Positions 21,834 to 33,134 of a stretch of DNA of 64,000 bases are shown here, one piece after another. The position numbers and the translations under genes are program-made. The DNA is from Neurospora tetraspora (Eukaryota > Ascomycota > Sordariomycetes > Sordariales > Sordariaceae): contig NW_026944386.1 in the NCBI RefSeq assembly GCF_033439725.1, forward strand, positions 744,001-808,000, written 5' to 3'. Numbering within the stretch: the stretch's first letter is position 1; every line of letters starts with the position of its first letter. The notes under the pieces are model-generated. The model did no database searches and was not told where the DNA came from. It saw only the letters and a list, made by a program, of their open reading frames with translations.

Positions 21834-24784
21834 ATGAATGGAGCCACGACTAGGGAAGGGGCGCCCCCTCCCCTCCATGCCCTGGGGAGGTCTATGACCG
21901 ACGGGTTCGACAAGCCGCGGTATACTCCCGTAAGAACGACCCAATTGACCGGATAGGAATCTTCAAGTGATTCGAGGCTGGGGCTCAGGCTAACACAAGT
22001 GCTTCGCCTACAGGTCAATCCCGCCGACCGGCCCCGGATCTCTGCGCTTGTCGACCTAGACGACCCTATTCAAATCCACCTCTTGATGGAAACAGCTTTG
22101 AGTGACAGCAAGCAATGGGAGATTCTGTCCCAAGAAGAGGTGGACGACCTCAAGAAACAAACCCACTCCCTGACGATACGCATCGACCAAGCCCGCGCCA
22201 ACCTCGCTATCCAGACAAAGTACCGCGATGCCGCCGTATCCATGGCCCGATTATATAACCCGGGACACAGGAGACATAGCTCCCGTGAGGAAATCGGTGC
22301 TGCGAGAGAGGCCGAGGTGGAGAAACAAAACAGCGAGCGCCTTTGCAATGAGCTTTCGTCTGAGCTTGCCATGCTCGAGAACCACCTGTTTGACTCCCAA
22401 CGCCGCCTACTACAACATACCGCCGCCATCCTGCAGTTGACACACGGAGCTAGAAGGAGGAACGCGCAAACACCCAATGGCCAGGTCTTTGGAAACTCGA
22501 TGATGGTTAATGGCATGCCCGAGAGCCCCGAAAGTCTCTACACCTACACCAATTCGCGGGATAGTATCAGCATGGAACCCATTGGTGGTGATGATGGATT
22601 TGACTGGCGGACATTACACCCCTCAGAAGGAGCACCTGAGAGGTCGGTGACCCCTGTTCCTACTGCGGCGCCAACTTTGACGAACCTCGAAATCCCACCA
22701 AAGTCGCCAATCCGTGAGCAGGCCAGCCAGTTGCGGGAGGAGATGGAGCGGGTCAAGGAGGAGAACGAGAGGCTCAAGGCGGCGGAGCAGAAACTCAGGG
22801 AGACTGAAAACCAGCTCAGGGCCGGACAGCAGGAACTCTCGGCCGAGAATGACGCTATTCGTACGGAGATCAATGGCCAGATTAGGTTGTTCGCGGAAAC
22901 CGAGCAAAGGCTGGAGATCTTGAATCATAAGCTGAGGGACGTGATCACGGAGATCAACCCGTCCGCCGACGCTAACCTTGATGATCCTGAGCCCGCCGCT
23001 GGAAACGGCCAAACCCTTCCTGTCCAGCTTAATTACCTTGAGCGTGGTCTTGACATGGCCATGCACGAGCAGCAACTGAGATCTGCAGCTATCAACAGGG
23101 ACCTGGAGCTTGCCGGTGATGCCTCGGCGGCCACCCTCTCCCAAGCCGAAAAGCGCATCGAAGCTCTGAATAGGCGTGCCCACACCTTCCTGGCGCAGAC
23201 CATTCCCGACATCAACACAGCTGCTCCTCCCACGGTCTCTGAAGGATCTATGGACGAGCAGCTCGACTACCTCGAGACCATCCTACGCACCCTCAGAGTC
23301 GAGATGGGCCGCGCACAAGGCTCGACAGCTAACAACAACAATGCCAACAGATCCAACAGCGAGCAAGTCGAAGCCGTCCTCATGGGTCTGTGGGATATTA
23401 TCCACACCGGCTATGCAGAGATTCAGCGCCAGAAGGCTGCTCGTCGCCAGAAGCGCATGGAGATGAATCTGGCCGTCGACGAGGAGGACGAAGAATACCT
23501 CTCCGGCAGCGACGAAGCCATCGATCCTAACGAGCAATACTCCCTCCAGGGCTTCTCCGCCAAGGTGCAATGGCTCTACGCCCAAGCCACCAGTCTCAAG
23601 GAGCAAAAGGCTGTGCTGCAAAGACAAATCAAGCAACAGCGCGAGCTCAACAACAAGAGCGGGTCAGAGAAGGATGCCGAGCTCCGCGCCAAAATGGAAG
23701 AACTCGAGAACATGCGCGGCCTCATCGACGCTGCCGAGGCCCGCGTCCTCGAAGCAAAGGATAAGATGGAGAACGCCCTCGAGCAAATGGAGACCATGCA
23801 GCGCACGACCGCCGAGCGCGAAGAGGCCGCCGTGGCGCGCGGCGCGCAGCAGACGCAGGATAAGCTCATGGAGCGCAACGCCGTCATCGCCAACCTCGAG
23901 AGCAAGTTCAACGATGTCTCCACTCGCCTGGCCGAGACGGAAGCGGACGTGGTCGATCTGCAGTTTCAGCTCCAGCAGTCCGCCAAGGCCAAGGCAGCCG
24001 CTGAGAAGTCGCAGAAGGACGCCGAGGACGTCGCCGCAGGTCTGCGCAAGCAACTCAAAGACAAGGACGAAGAGCTCGAGGCCATGAACATGATGCTCGT
24101 CGAGATCAAGATGGAAATGACCATGGCCAAGGCCGAGCTAGACGGGGCTTACGGCTCGCGCTCCGAGCGCGCCGCTCAGGCAGCGGCCATCAGCAACAAG
24201 AGCGAGCTGGCCGATCTGCAGGCGCAGGTGGCCAAGCTGAAGATGGAGCTGGAGAGCACGCTCAGGGACTTTGAGGCCATCACCAAGGAATCGATCGCGG
24301 CCGAGAAGGAGAAGTTGGATCTGGAGCATAAGCTGGATGACGCGCTGCAGGCCAAGGAGTCGCTGGAGAGCGAAGTGGCGGAGCTGAGGGAGAAGATGGA
24401 GAGGGAGATCAGCAGGCTCAAGGAGGAACTGGATAAGGAGCGTCTGAGACCGCCGCCTAGTCCGGCGCTGAGCGCGGCGGGTAGTGCTGCCGGCGGGCTG
24501 TTGAGTCCGAGGATGGGCGCGACGATGCTCAGTGAGCAGTTTAGGGCGACGATGAAGGAGGAGAGGAAGAGGTTTAATGAGGAGATGAAGGTGAGTTTCT
24601 CCGTTTGTCTATTTCTCTCATTCCAGTCAGTAAATGGGTACTAACTACTTCACAGGAGGAACTAGCCAAACGTCGTAAGCTGGAGGAGGAGCTGCGTGCC
24701 TTGAGGAGGACAGCAGCCGGTGGTCTAAGTCCGGGGTTGAAGAGTCCGCTGGTTGATGCCGGGGCACTTAGTCCTAGGTCATGA
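21834..24784 (+). CDS. Uds1-domain (up-regulated during septation) coiled-coil protein
   Basis: Three exons, 21834-21929, 22014-24590 and 24656-24784, give 933 residues starting MNGATTREGA. After the first intron, residues about 45-165 match the Uds1 domain (MSARL-type core: QWEILSQEEVDDLKKQ, then TKYRDAAVSMARLYNPG). The rest is almost entirely predicted coiled coil, with long Glu/Lys/Arg/Gln heptads and a short acidic stretch (AVDEEDEEYLSGSDEAIDPN). A proline/serine-rich break (RPPPSPALSAAGSAAGG) precedes the C-terminal segment EEELRALRRTAAGG. The terminal intron has a clear TACTAAC branch site. Uds1 proteins are associated with septation in fission yeast, so a structural or scaffold role at the septum or spindle pole is plausible, but it is inference here. 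No frame damage is seen. Confidence 0.88.
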
Positions 24785-26617
24785 TAGATAGATTGAGTCC
24801 TTGAGGGGCTGGATCTTGTTTATAACAATTCTGAACCTGAGGAAACCTACTCGCCGATTTTGCGAGCGGTCGGTCCTCCATTTTTGCATCATTCACATCA
24901 ACAACTTTCGATTTGCATTGCATGGACGGACGGATGGATTGCGGATGCCTGCCTGGATTGAATGACGCATGCAAGGGGATCATCATCATCACCACCATTA
25001 TCAAACTTCATATTCACTTCAATGTGACTTACCTTCCGTTCATTTTCTTCTCTTATACCATCTACTTTACTTGTAGCATTTGCGAGCGAGCGCCCTACAA
25101 ACCAGAGAGAGCTAGCGGGGAATGGATGGGATTTACACCCCAACAAAAATGGATAGGATAGATGAATCGGCGGTGTTGCTAGATGAACTCACTGCTCACG
25201 TCTTTTACGTACAGTAGTACACTCCGTACCCTACACTACTACGTAATCGCTGCGTGTGTTGCAGCCATGCGATATTCCAACTGCCCTGATCCTTGGTGCA
25301 AGCTTTCGCAGTACGAGTACGAGTGCGTGTTGATAGATACTAGCTGCAATTTTCTACATCTCCCCCACTCCCACTCCCACTCGTTATAGAGGACCTCACC
25401 TCCTCGCATTCTTCTCCTTGATGTTCTCGGTCTTTTCATGCTCTCTTTTGTGTAGCCGGCCGGGTGTTGAGCAGGGGACTGAAGGTTTCTATATATATAT
25501 AAATAATTTTTTTTTTTTTTTTTTTTTTTGTTGGGAACATTTTCGGTTTGATGAATGAATTCGGGCTTTGCTTGCCGGGGGGCTGGCTGGCTGGTGCGAG
25601 GGGGGTGGTTGGATTGGATTGGATGCTATAAAGGACCGACGTAAGCGTCGGTTGAGTTGTAAGGTGTTCGAACTTGCGTAGGTATGATATTTTCCTTGCT
25701 CCCGTCCTTGTTTCCTGTCTTTGTCTCAAAGGTGAGTGGGTGGGTGGGTGTTGGGAATATGACATACATACCAAGTACGTGTCTGGTGTTGGAAACCCGT
25801 CCGTGCCTTGAGCTTTTTTCTGGCTTCGTCTTTTTTGGTATATGTAACTGGGGTGTTGAAGATTGGTTGGTGTGTGATACTCTGACGTTCTGCTATGTGA
25901 GCAGCTCGGGGTTTGAACATTGACTAGAAATGCCTTGGGGGAGTGGGTGAGTGGTTTGGGTACGCATGATAAAATTGGAATCACAATCGCAATGTATGTT
26001 TATTGCACTTGTTGAGCTGGGCAAAGATTCGACTTCGGACTGCCCACTGTACCAGACAGGAAAGAAGGTGGGGGGGGGGAGTAAGTTGGGTTGGTAACGC
26101 CAACGGCAACTACACCATTTGGGAGACATCTAATCATGATTTTACTGGTTTCATCTATCGTTGTGCCTGGGAAAGGTTATTATAAAACTGTGATAAGGAC
26201 CACGATAATTTAGAAACACACCGGCCAGACCCTATTAGGGATTCCTCCATCCAGGAACTGCCCCTAGAGGTTGGTTTCAAAGGTATTATGATGCGTGCGA
26301 GAGTATTCCGAAGGTGTGAAGTATTGGACCGTGATGTGTTCGGTTTATTCTGGCGACCACTCAAATGGTTGTTCTGTCGTCAAGTGGACATCATGATGGG
26401 GGAAGGTACAAACACGGTCTCGGCTGAAAAAGCGAATAGTGCAGTTGCCGTTTGATAGAACCCGCCACTTCCGGTACGGGAGTTTTATCCGTCAGTCACT
26501 TGGCATAGGTCTGTTCGAACTGAAGGAGGAGACTGTAGTATGGATGAGTGAGATTCTTGGGGAAGGTAAGAACGAGAGAGGAGTTAGAAATATTGTGATT
26601 TAGCAACGTGGTAATTG
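24785..26617. other. Intergenic, no supported gene
   Basis: Includes the 3' region of the Uds1 gene, an AT microsatellite followed by a T run of about 20 (about 25490-25529) and a G run near 26070-26080. Open frames of up to 182 codons are present on the minus strand but run through the homopolymer and lack protein-like features. Confidence 0.5.
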
Positions 26618-26815
26618 AAGTAGGTGCGATGAGAGGGAGCACACTTCAACGAGCGCTCTTGCCCTCTATGACCACCTCCATACCAGTACCAGCTGCTCCT
26701 TTTCCTTCTTCCCCCTTTTTCCTCCCCTTGACAATAACTTTCTCACCTCCGCCTTAAACTCACTGCCGTTATCCTTCTCTACCTGCTTTCATTGCCGCCC
26801 TTTTCTTTGCTCCAA
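26618..26815 (+). repeat. Diverged direct repeat, copy 1
   Basis: Begins GAAGTAGGTGCGAT, shares blocks CACTTCAACG, GCGCTCTTGCCCTC, CCAGCTG and CCGTTATC in the same order with copy 2 at 28839-29035, 2.2 kb downstream in the same orientation. The two copies bracket the tandem cysteine-rich genes. It could be a shared promoter duplicated with the genes, or a solo LTR/MITE pair; no clear termini or target duplications are visible. Confidence 0.6.
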
Positions 26816-27608
26816 TACAGATAACAATCCTTCTGCCCATTGTCAAGGATTACAAGCCTTCCCGTCTCTTGCACTTTCCCACTATGATATCCATTGATGC
26901 GGCCCGCTCGCGGGCGCATGCTCATCTTTTTCTTCCTGCCCTTTCACGCATCAGATGTTTTGACATGGGCGCTTTTCTTTTGCATGGATAGTCATACGGT
27001 CCTTTCTGACTGCCTACAGCACATTGTTTTGATCCCAAATTCAAAGCTCACACCTTTTGGCGGCGAAAGTACAATTTAAAAATAACGTTAATTATCCAAA
27101 CACGAGGTGTCCCCAACAATGGTCCTTCCAATGGTCTTATGAAACTCTTCCGAACGCAAAAGCTTTCAATGACTTCTCAAAGCGCGCCAAAGCTCTTGTG
27201 AGTTATCTCGGAACGCTCATTGCTCTAGACTTTCAATATCGAGTTGGACTCTTCATTGTCGCAAGATGAACGAATACATCATCGAGGCAGCTCTTTCGAG
27301 CTCGTCGTTTTGACATAAAAGGCCGTACCGACAGAGATAAGGATGCATCTAGCATACTCATCATCATCACCATTACCATCATCAGCATCACATTTATCAA
27401 CAACACGTTCATAAGCACCCCAGTTACCAAACAGACAAAGCCGGCCAAAAAGCTCAAAGTTTCCAACCTTATATCCTAGGAGACCACCCACAACCCGTCA
27501 CCTCCAGTGCCAGTTCCGTTCATTCCTATCCCGCCAGTCGGCTAGTCAGGCAGCCGTCATCACCCGTCCACTCACCGACAAACCCACCCGTACCAGCAAA
27601 GAATCAAC

Positions 27609-27821
27609 ATGTGCAAGAAAGACATAGAGGTCTACCCTTGCTCCTCTCCCAACTGCCAAACCAAGAGTGACAAAGACCGAGTCTATGAAGAAAAATGTGC
27701 GAAAGTGCGATTTAGAAACTTGCTTTTGGGCGCGTGCGGAAACGTTAAAGTAACCACGAGGCCCATCATCACGCACTCTCAATGCCTCCCCTGCACCAGA
27801 GCTCGCCCGAGTCGGCGATAG
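27609..27821 (+). CDS. Small cysteine-rich protein, tandem copy 1
   Basis: A 70-residue intronless frame starting MCKKDIEVYPCSSPNC. Six cysteines (residues 2, 11, 16, 29, 43 and 59 approximately, plus one in the LPCTRA tail) are shared in order with the neighbour copy: MC.xDIE.YPCS...C...S..DRV...KCA..., then C, then I.THS.C..C. There is no signal peptide, so the protein is probably cytoplasmic or nuclear. Short fungal proteins beginning MC with spaced Cys/His residues are common and mostly uncharacterised; zinc binding is a guess. The start is supported by the conserved leader and by the identical CAAAGAATCAA context in both copies. Confidence 0.65.
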   Translation: MCKKDIEVYPCSSPNCQTKSDKDRVYEEKCAKVRFRNLLLGACGNVKVTTRPIITHSQCLPCTRARPSRR

Positions 27822-27972
27822 GTATCTTCCCAATCCTATATCTTAGGAGATCACCCCGAGCCTTTCACCTCCAGTGCCAGTTCAGTTCATTCCTGCACCG
27901 CCAGTTAGCCAGCCAGCCTTCATCACCCGTCCACTCGCCGACTAACTCACCCCGTGCCAGCAAAGAATCAAG

Positions 27973-28236
27973 ATGTGCACAAGGGATATCGAGATCTACC
28001 CTTGCTCGACCAGGTATTGTCCAAACAAAAGCCAGGACGACCGAGTCGAATATAGAAAATGTGCCTACGCGGTCAATAATAGGAGGGCCTGGAGCCAGTG
28101 CGGCACCCAGTGTCGAGAGACTAGGAGGGTCATCAACACGCACTCTCTCTGTCCAGCCTGCACACTTCTTGCGCGACTGGACGATACTGGAGCGCAGGGA
28201 AAGAGAGCTAAACGGAATAGACCAAGAAAGTCGTAG
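27973..28236 (+). CDS. Small cysteine-rich protein, tandem copy 2
   Basis: An 87-residue intronless frame starting MCTRDIEIYPCSTRYC, paralogous to the gene 364 bp upstream. The cysteine framework is kept (MC, YPCS, C, KCA, QCGTQC, SLCPAC), while the C-terminus is longer and strongly basic (GKRAKRNRPRKS), resembling a nuclear localisation signal. The function is unknown. A conserved 5' leader and the conserved N-terminal motif argue that both frames are real genes rather than chance. Confidence 0.65.
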   Translation: MCTRDIEIYPCSTRYCPNKSQDDRVEYRKCAYAVNNRRAWSQCGTQCRETRRVINTHSLCPACTLLARLDDTGAQGKRAKRNRPRKS

Positions 28237-28838
28237 ATAGGTATGTTATCCATTTCAAGTGTGAAAAGGAGTTTTGCCTCGGAGATCAGGAGTGTTGGAC
28301 ATGATGGTTGCTAGGGAAGTTTGAGTGTTTCTGGGTTGGGCACCGGTCTGGGGTATTGTAGTTGAGGCTGCTGGACAGTCGTGGTACTCGTTGCCACTCC
28401 TTGTCGAAATGAGAGTGAGCTGTGCGACTGGGTAATCAGGGAACGTGGATACCGTAGCGTTGGTTGCTAGCAAACTTTGGGGGTTGTTTTCTGAGATGGG
28501 ATTTGGGGCTGCTGGACAGTCTTGTTCGTCACTCGTTTGTAACTGGGCGTAATAGGACTTGAATATTGTTAAAGTTGCTCGCTTCTTCTCATGATTCTTA
28601 TGAGTACTGACTGACTTACTATCTCTTTTTCGTCACAGTGGGTGTATATGTTGTCCATTCAGGTATTGAGTCGTGTGACGTCAAATTTCCTTATCTGAGT
28701 AGTAGTTGAAGGGAGATCCAAAGACAGACTTGGAGTTTCGTTTCATGTGTCACCTATGAGCCCCGAACCTGAAAGAGACTGGATTGGATGGGTGGATGGG
28801 TGAGGATGCTGGTTGGGAACGGAAGGAAAGTGCCAGTC
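28237..28838. other. Intergenic, no supported gene
   Basis: Only short frames. This is the region downstream of the second cysteine-rich gene. The phrase GGGGCTGCTGGACAGTC-like recurs near 28365 and 28505 (TGCTGGACAGTC in both), suggesting a small internal duplication. Confidence 0.45.
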
Positions 28839-29035
28839 GAAGTAGGTGCGATAATAAGGAGCCCACTTCAACGGGCGCTCTTGCCCTCCATGTGCCCTTG
28901 AGTCGTCCCCCACCAGTGCCAGCTGTTCTCTTTTCCCAAATCTCCCGTCGCTTTTCCACTCGCCCATCTCTGTCCTGAACTCACAACCGTTATCTGTTGC
29001 TACCCCCTTTCTCTCGCCCTTCTCTCTGCCTTTCC
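28839..29035 (+). repeat. Diverged direct repeat, copy 2
   Basis: Second copy of the repeat at 26618-26815, in the same orientation. It starts GAAGTAGGTGCGAT and keeps the blocks CCACTTCAACG, GCGCTCTTGCCCTC, CACCAGTGCCAGCTG and CCGTTATCT in order. Confidence 0.6.
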
Positions 29036-29091
29036 TTGGGCCCATGCTTCGGTTTGCCATTCTCTGGTCAGATACGATTTCCACTCCCCCT

Positions 29092-31487
29092 TCAACATAT
29101 TCGCACAGTCTCTTCGGCCTCAGTACTGTGGAAGAAAAGAGATTGCGGATTTGTTTCGGCTCGGTGAGCAATCCAGGCCCCCACTCTTCTGTAAATCACT
29201 CCTAAGCTTCCTTTGGTGGCAAGCTGATTGGGCTCAGGCATCAAGACCAGTCCAACATGTTGAAAAGAAATCATATAGTCCTCCCATGTCACTACCAGCA
29301 GCAGAAGCACAGGCTCGCCCCCTCTCGGGGTTTCATCCCAACTCACCATGACCGCGTCTGATGAACCATATTGGTCGTCCAGCTGGACTCGATACGCCGA
29401 CGGGAGCTGAAAGTTTCCCAAGCCATTGCCTACCACGCCTCTTCTGACCGGGCCTTTCAAGGTGATGGTCATTCCCGGTTCTCCCTCCTCGGTGGTAACA
29501 CCACTGCAGTGCTGAGACAAGGTCGGAGGACAGAAGTAGTCCACCACCTGCGACATGTACGTAACAGTATCATTGTTGAACGCGAACGAATCGAAAACGA
29601 CGCTAATCAAGAAAGATTCTCCACCTTCTTTGGCAGCCCAAGACCAAGAGGGTGCTGGTATTCCCGAGGCCACACGAAGCTCCTGGTCAGAGGAAAAACA
29701 CCATAACAAATCCAGGGGCCAGAACTCCTTCCAGGTCCCGGCTACGTACGTCCAACCGCGACTCTTCTCGATAGCGCTGGCGATGCCAGCAAGAGCCATC
29801 AGCCTGTCCGTTGTTTTCGTGAGACTAGCAAAGCTATAATTGGACACGATGCGATACCAGCATAGGTACAACCGGAGGATGCTAGGTTCCACGGTTTTCA
29901 CCTTGTCGAGCGGCACCCAACCGAGCTCTCTTCCCCGAGACCTGGGCTTTATGTCGCCACCACTGTATTGGGGAACACACAGCTCTTGAAACCTGGCTTT
30001 CAAAGAAGCCCAGGATGAGTCTTTCCAAGCGAAATCCTTCATCCAGTGTTTGGAAGGATGTGACTCTCTGACCACGGAATGACAGCACTCCCAGAAAGCA
30101 TCTTCGGCGCCAAAGTATACAACCCGTGGCGACAGCAGCCTTTCCTGCACACACCATCCTCGTGAAAGGAGCGGTGCTGCGCTCCGGTCTACGCGCCATT
30201 GCCTTGTCAGCAACTCGTCTTTCAATACGTAAGCAGAACCAGAACCCCCATTTCCGCCTGGTTCCTGGCAATGAGGCCTGAGACGACAAGGAAAATGATG
30301 TAACGGATTCCGAGACACGAAGCAGCCGTCAATACCGAAACCCCACAAGCGGCAATATTGCAGGAAGAGTGGCCGTAGACATCGCTCATGGTAAGTGCCT
30401 CTTTTTCCCAATCCTCAACTGAGTCTTGGATGATGCACAGCGAGTCAATCCAAATGTATTGAAAACCGAGCTCCCGGGTGATAATTAGTGCATCGTAAAA
30501 CGTCTGGGATAAGTCTTGCAGTGGGATTGCCTGAAGAAATCTTTCCGTATTCGCGATGGTTAACATGATAGATTTGCCGGTTATCGCCCAAGAGTGGCTG
30601 AGGGTGAGATATCTAAATTCCACCGTGGACTCGGACGCACGAGGAAGAACCAGGCGTGGGGCAAGCTGTCCATCTGCTTCCTCCCCCACAAATATGAGAC
30701 GGGTTGGAAGCTTCACGTGGCCTGATGAACCTTTGCCCTTGGTGAAGATATTCTGATTGCATCCGGGATGGTTCTGTAGACAGTCATCCATCCAGTGGCG
30801 TACAATGTTGAATGTCTGGGGTGACTTGGTTGATGAAGGAAGGAAGTCGGTTTCGGGTGGTCCGAATGGGAAGTACATGAAATCATTTTCTTGAGCATCG
30901 GGTAAGCACTCTGTCATTATTTAACACCCACAGCACAGAACCTGGTTGTTCGCGGAAGATCACAAACCTTTGATAGGTAAAATCTTTAGATCATCGATTG
31001 GCCTAGTCCAACGATGACGAGGTAGAGGCAACTGCTCATGCAAGATGCCATCCAAAAGCTCATAATTCTCAGCAGCCTCCTCTGGTATCCGCAACCAAGA
31101 GACATCCTCGATGGAGAGATACACATAGTAAAACCAGCCTTTATCACTGTCTCTCTTATACGAATCAGATCTCAAGTATGCTTGAATGACCCCCTGTTGC
31201 GGATCTTCGCGGTCCAGATTATTAGGGTCGATCTTCTGCGAGGTCGAGATAATGGAACACAAATGGCAACCAGCCGAGGCCGAGGAAAGGATATCGCGAA
31301 CACTGCGGCTGTGAACGAACGTCTCAGTGGTGTTATTCATTCGCTTTTCTCTTTCGATCTGTTTATGGTTGCCGCTGAGTAGGAGTTGGATGAAGGTTGA
31401 CTTGTTGGTGACGCGGGAGCAACGTGAGCAAAGGACATGGGCGGGGACAAGATCGGGCCTGTTGTTTTCAAGGGCTGGCTGCGACAT
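29092..31487 (-). pseudogene. HET-domain (heterokaryon incompatibility-type) gene with frameshift
   Basis: The N-terminal exon is 31487-30968 (start MSQPALENNR), with an intron at 30967-30911. The next frame contains the HET domain core: FRYLTLSHSW, TFYDALIITRELGFQYIWID, SLCIIQDSVEDWEKEA and MSDVYGHSSCNIAA. HET domains trigger cell death in vegetative incompatibility and resemble TIR-type folds. Directly after CNIAA the frame is lost: the matching continuation (CFVSRNPL, then the conserved RGWCVQERLLSPRVVYFG) lies in a different frame that then runs open to the stop at 29092. The break maps to a four-base C run on the plus strand (30341-30344) and is best explained by a single-base change there, or by a sequencing error. 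I found no intron that would reconnect the frames. A long C-terminal region (LMALAGIASAIEKS, PAPSWSWAAKEGG) is otherwise intact, so the damage looks recent. Confidence 0.8.
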
Positions 31488-32201
31488 TGTCGAAGACTTT
31501 GACTTCCACGAACTTTCCAATGAAAACAAGTCTTTGAAATTGTCCACAAGTCGTTATCGGGCTATGGGCAAGTCGTAGACCTGGTTGTTGCTGGCCGCTG
31601 CCCAGATGACGGGTGAATGAAGTTGGGTCAGACAACGACCACAATTGCTAACCAACTGGGTAAACGATGGCGGGTAAATCTTTGCTTGGAGATTATAAAA
31701 GAGGAAGTCGGACTCACAAATGTCCACAAAGAACCCGAGATATCAGTGTGTTAAGCATTGCTCGAGCAAGAAAGCCGTTGATACATTGGGCACGTATACA
31801 TGTGGTTAAGTCGTCGGGCAGGCATTCCACCCACCCACCCCCAGCCGTGGTTTCATCCTGTTGCCTGCCGATTTTAACCGGCCGCCCTTCCGCTTTCTTA
31901 ATCCAACGTCATCACAAAGACCACTCCGTCAACGAACGTACTACCTATCACTGTCACGGGCCTGTTGGTCGATATGGTAACAACTTATTGATGACGGCTT
32001 CTTTACCTTCGTTGGCTGAAGCGTTGCAAGTTATCAGCCCCGCGCGGGCTCGTATCCTTCCCTATGCGGATAAGCTCGGTAGCTGCCTGTGATAGTGAAC
32101 CTCACATGCGTCATGCATAACACGGTGACCTGACCAGTCCGCTCTGAGAGATGACTCCCAAGTGGAAGTTCATCGGAAAGACGGCGAAGAGTGTGGACAG
32201 T
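31488..32201. other. Intergenic, no supported gene
   Basis: Upstream region of the HET-type gene. A 141-codon plus-strand ATG frame (31667-32092) is present but has no recognisable motif. Confidence 0.45.
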
Positions 32202-32453
32202 TACCGTAGAAACTCGGTAAACTGGCAAAAAGCTAATGCCCCAAAAACCTCTTTTTGCCACATAGTGCTGGCAGATCTGTAGCGCTCAAGTCCGAGCCTG
32301 TGCTTTGAAACGCAGGCAAGATAGTGGTGGGCAGTGTTGTAAAGCTTTCACTAACTGAGCGGACATATGTACAGAAGTATGCTGCTTCCTGTGCTTACTG
32401 TCGGGCGCTCAAAGAGGGATAGCTTTTTGCCAGTTTACCGAGTTTCTACGGTA
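32202..32453. repeat. 252-bp element with 34-bp perfect inverted repeats
   Basis: Positions 32202-32235 (TACCGTAGAAACTCGG..AAAAAGCTA) and 32420-32453 are exact reverse complements, separated by 184 bp. The size and structure suit a MITE or a foldback element. I see no flanking target-site duplication, so a simple inverted duplication remains possible. Confidence 0.75.
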
Positions 32454-32782
32454 CGCGTGAACTAATGATTCTGGTCATTGACAGCGAAGACTGCTTGTCC
32501 TTTCCCCTGTCGGCCAATCTTTCTCCCTTTGGCCTACATCTCTCTTTAACAGCCATCTGTCATCCGCCAAAACCCGCTCTGTCGAGACCTTCCTTCTTTG
32601 ACGTCTTCTGCTTTATGCATGGCGAAATTCTTCAGAAAACAAACTGTATTACTCGATTTACATATTCCCGTATTAATTCCTACACTTCGTCATCCATCTC
32701 ACGTCACCCTTCTTACCGGATCACCAGGGGAATTGATATCAACCACGCCACCACCACCAAGTTACCATTCTCATCAACCAAC

Positions 32783-32971
32783 ATGCCCCCCTTCACACCC
32801 GCCCTCCTCCCACCAGACCTCGCCTCCCTCACCTCCATCCCCAAATCCCTCTTAACAAGCGGCTACCGCCACCTGCTCGATGACGACCTCGCCCTACGCC
32901 CTCCTCCCTATCTAGACACCCTCATCTCCCCATCCTGCCACCAAGGCCTCGCTTGCATCCTCCCACTTTGA
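32783..32971 (+). CDS. Small proline/leucine-rich open frame, possibly a gene fragment
   Basis: A 62-codon frame starting MPPFTPALLPPDLAS after a leader-like sequence (ACCATTCTCATCAACCAACATG). The strong C-ending codon use is like that of the F-box segment 200 bp downstream and unlike the intervening sequence, so it may be the 5' part of that gene separated by an insertion, or a separate small gene. The frame contains no GT dinucleotide, so it cannot be spliced to anything downstream as it stands. The function is unknown. Confidence 0.3.
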   Translation: MPPFTPALLPPDLASLTSIPKSLLTSGYRHLLDDDLALRPPPYLDTLISPSCHQGLACILPL

Positions 32972-33036
32972 CCCTTTCATCCCATTTCTACAGCCGCTAG
33001 GGGTTTATAGTACAGGTTACCAGCGATCTCTTCCGT

Positions 33037-33134
33037 GGTCCGTTGGCACATTCGGGAGTAATGCGAGAGAGCTCTTCGTGAGCTGTTACCAAGTAAACTG
33101 GAATGAGTTGCCGGTTCGAGTCCGGTGCGGGCCA
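33037..33134 (+). tRNA. tRNA-like Pol III unit, probably degenerate (anticodon not assignable)
   Basis: The 3' part has a perfect B box (GGTTCGAGTCC, about 33113-33123) within a T-arm GCCGG-TTCGAGT-CCGGT, followed by an acceptor strand GCGGGCC that can pair with GGTCCGT at 33037-33043. A TTGGCACA..GGGAG stretch resembles a D-arm, and a T-rich terminator starts at about 33139. The 45 bases between D- and T-arms do not form a good five-pair anticodon stem with a seven-base loop, so this is a tRNA with an odd intron, a tRNA pseudogene or the head of a SINE. Confidence 0.45.

Larger units (their letters stand above)
27467..28236 (+). repeat. Tandem duplication of a ~365-bp gene unit
   Basis: Two head-to-tail units, about 27467-27833 and 27834-28236, each contain a leader of about 135 bp and a small cysteine-rich gene. 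The leaders share long blocks such as CACCTCCAGTGCCAGTTC, CATCACCCGTCCACTC and CAGCAAAGAATCAA directly before the ATG. The start codons are 364 bp apart. The coding parts have diverged more than the leaders. Confidence 0.85.

Noticed and set aside
22544-24421. Antisense frames over the coiled-coil gene
   Set aside because: Composition mirrors the Glu/Lys-rich sense codons; the sense strand has the Uds1 domain.
25436-25984. 182-codon minus frame spanning the T-run
   Set aside because: Translates the homopolymer into a lysine run and has no other feature.
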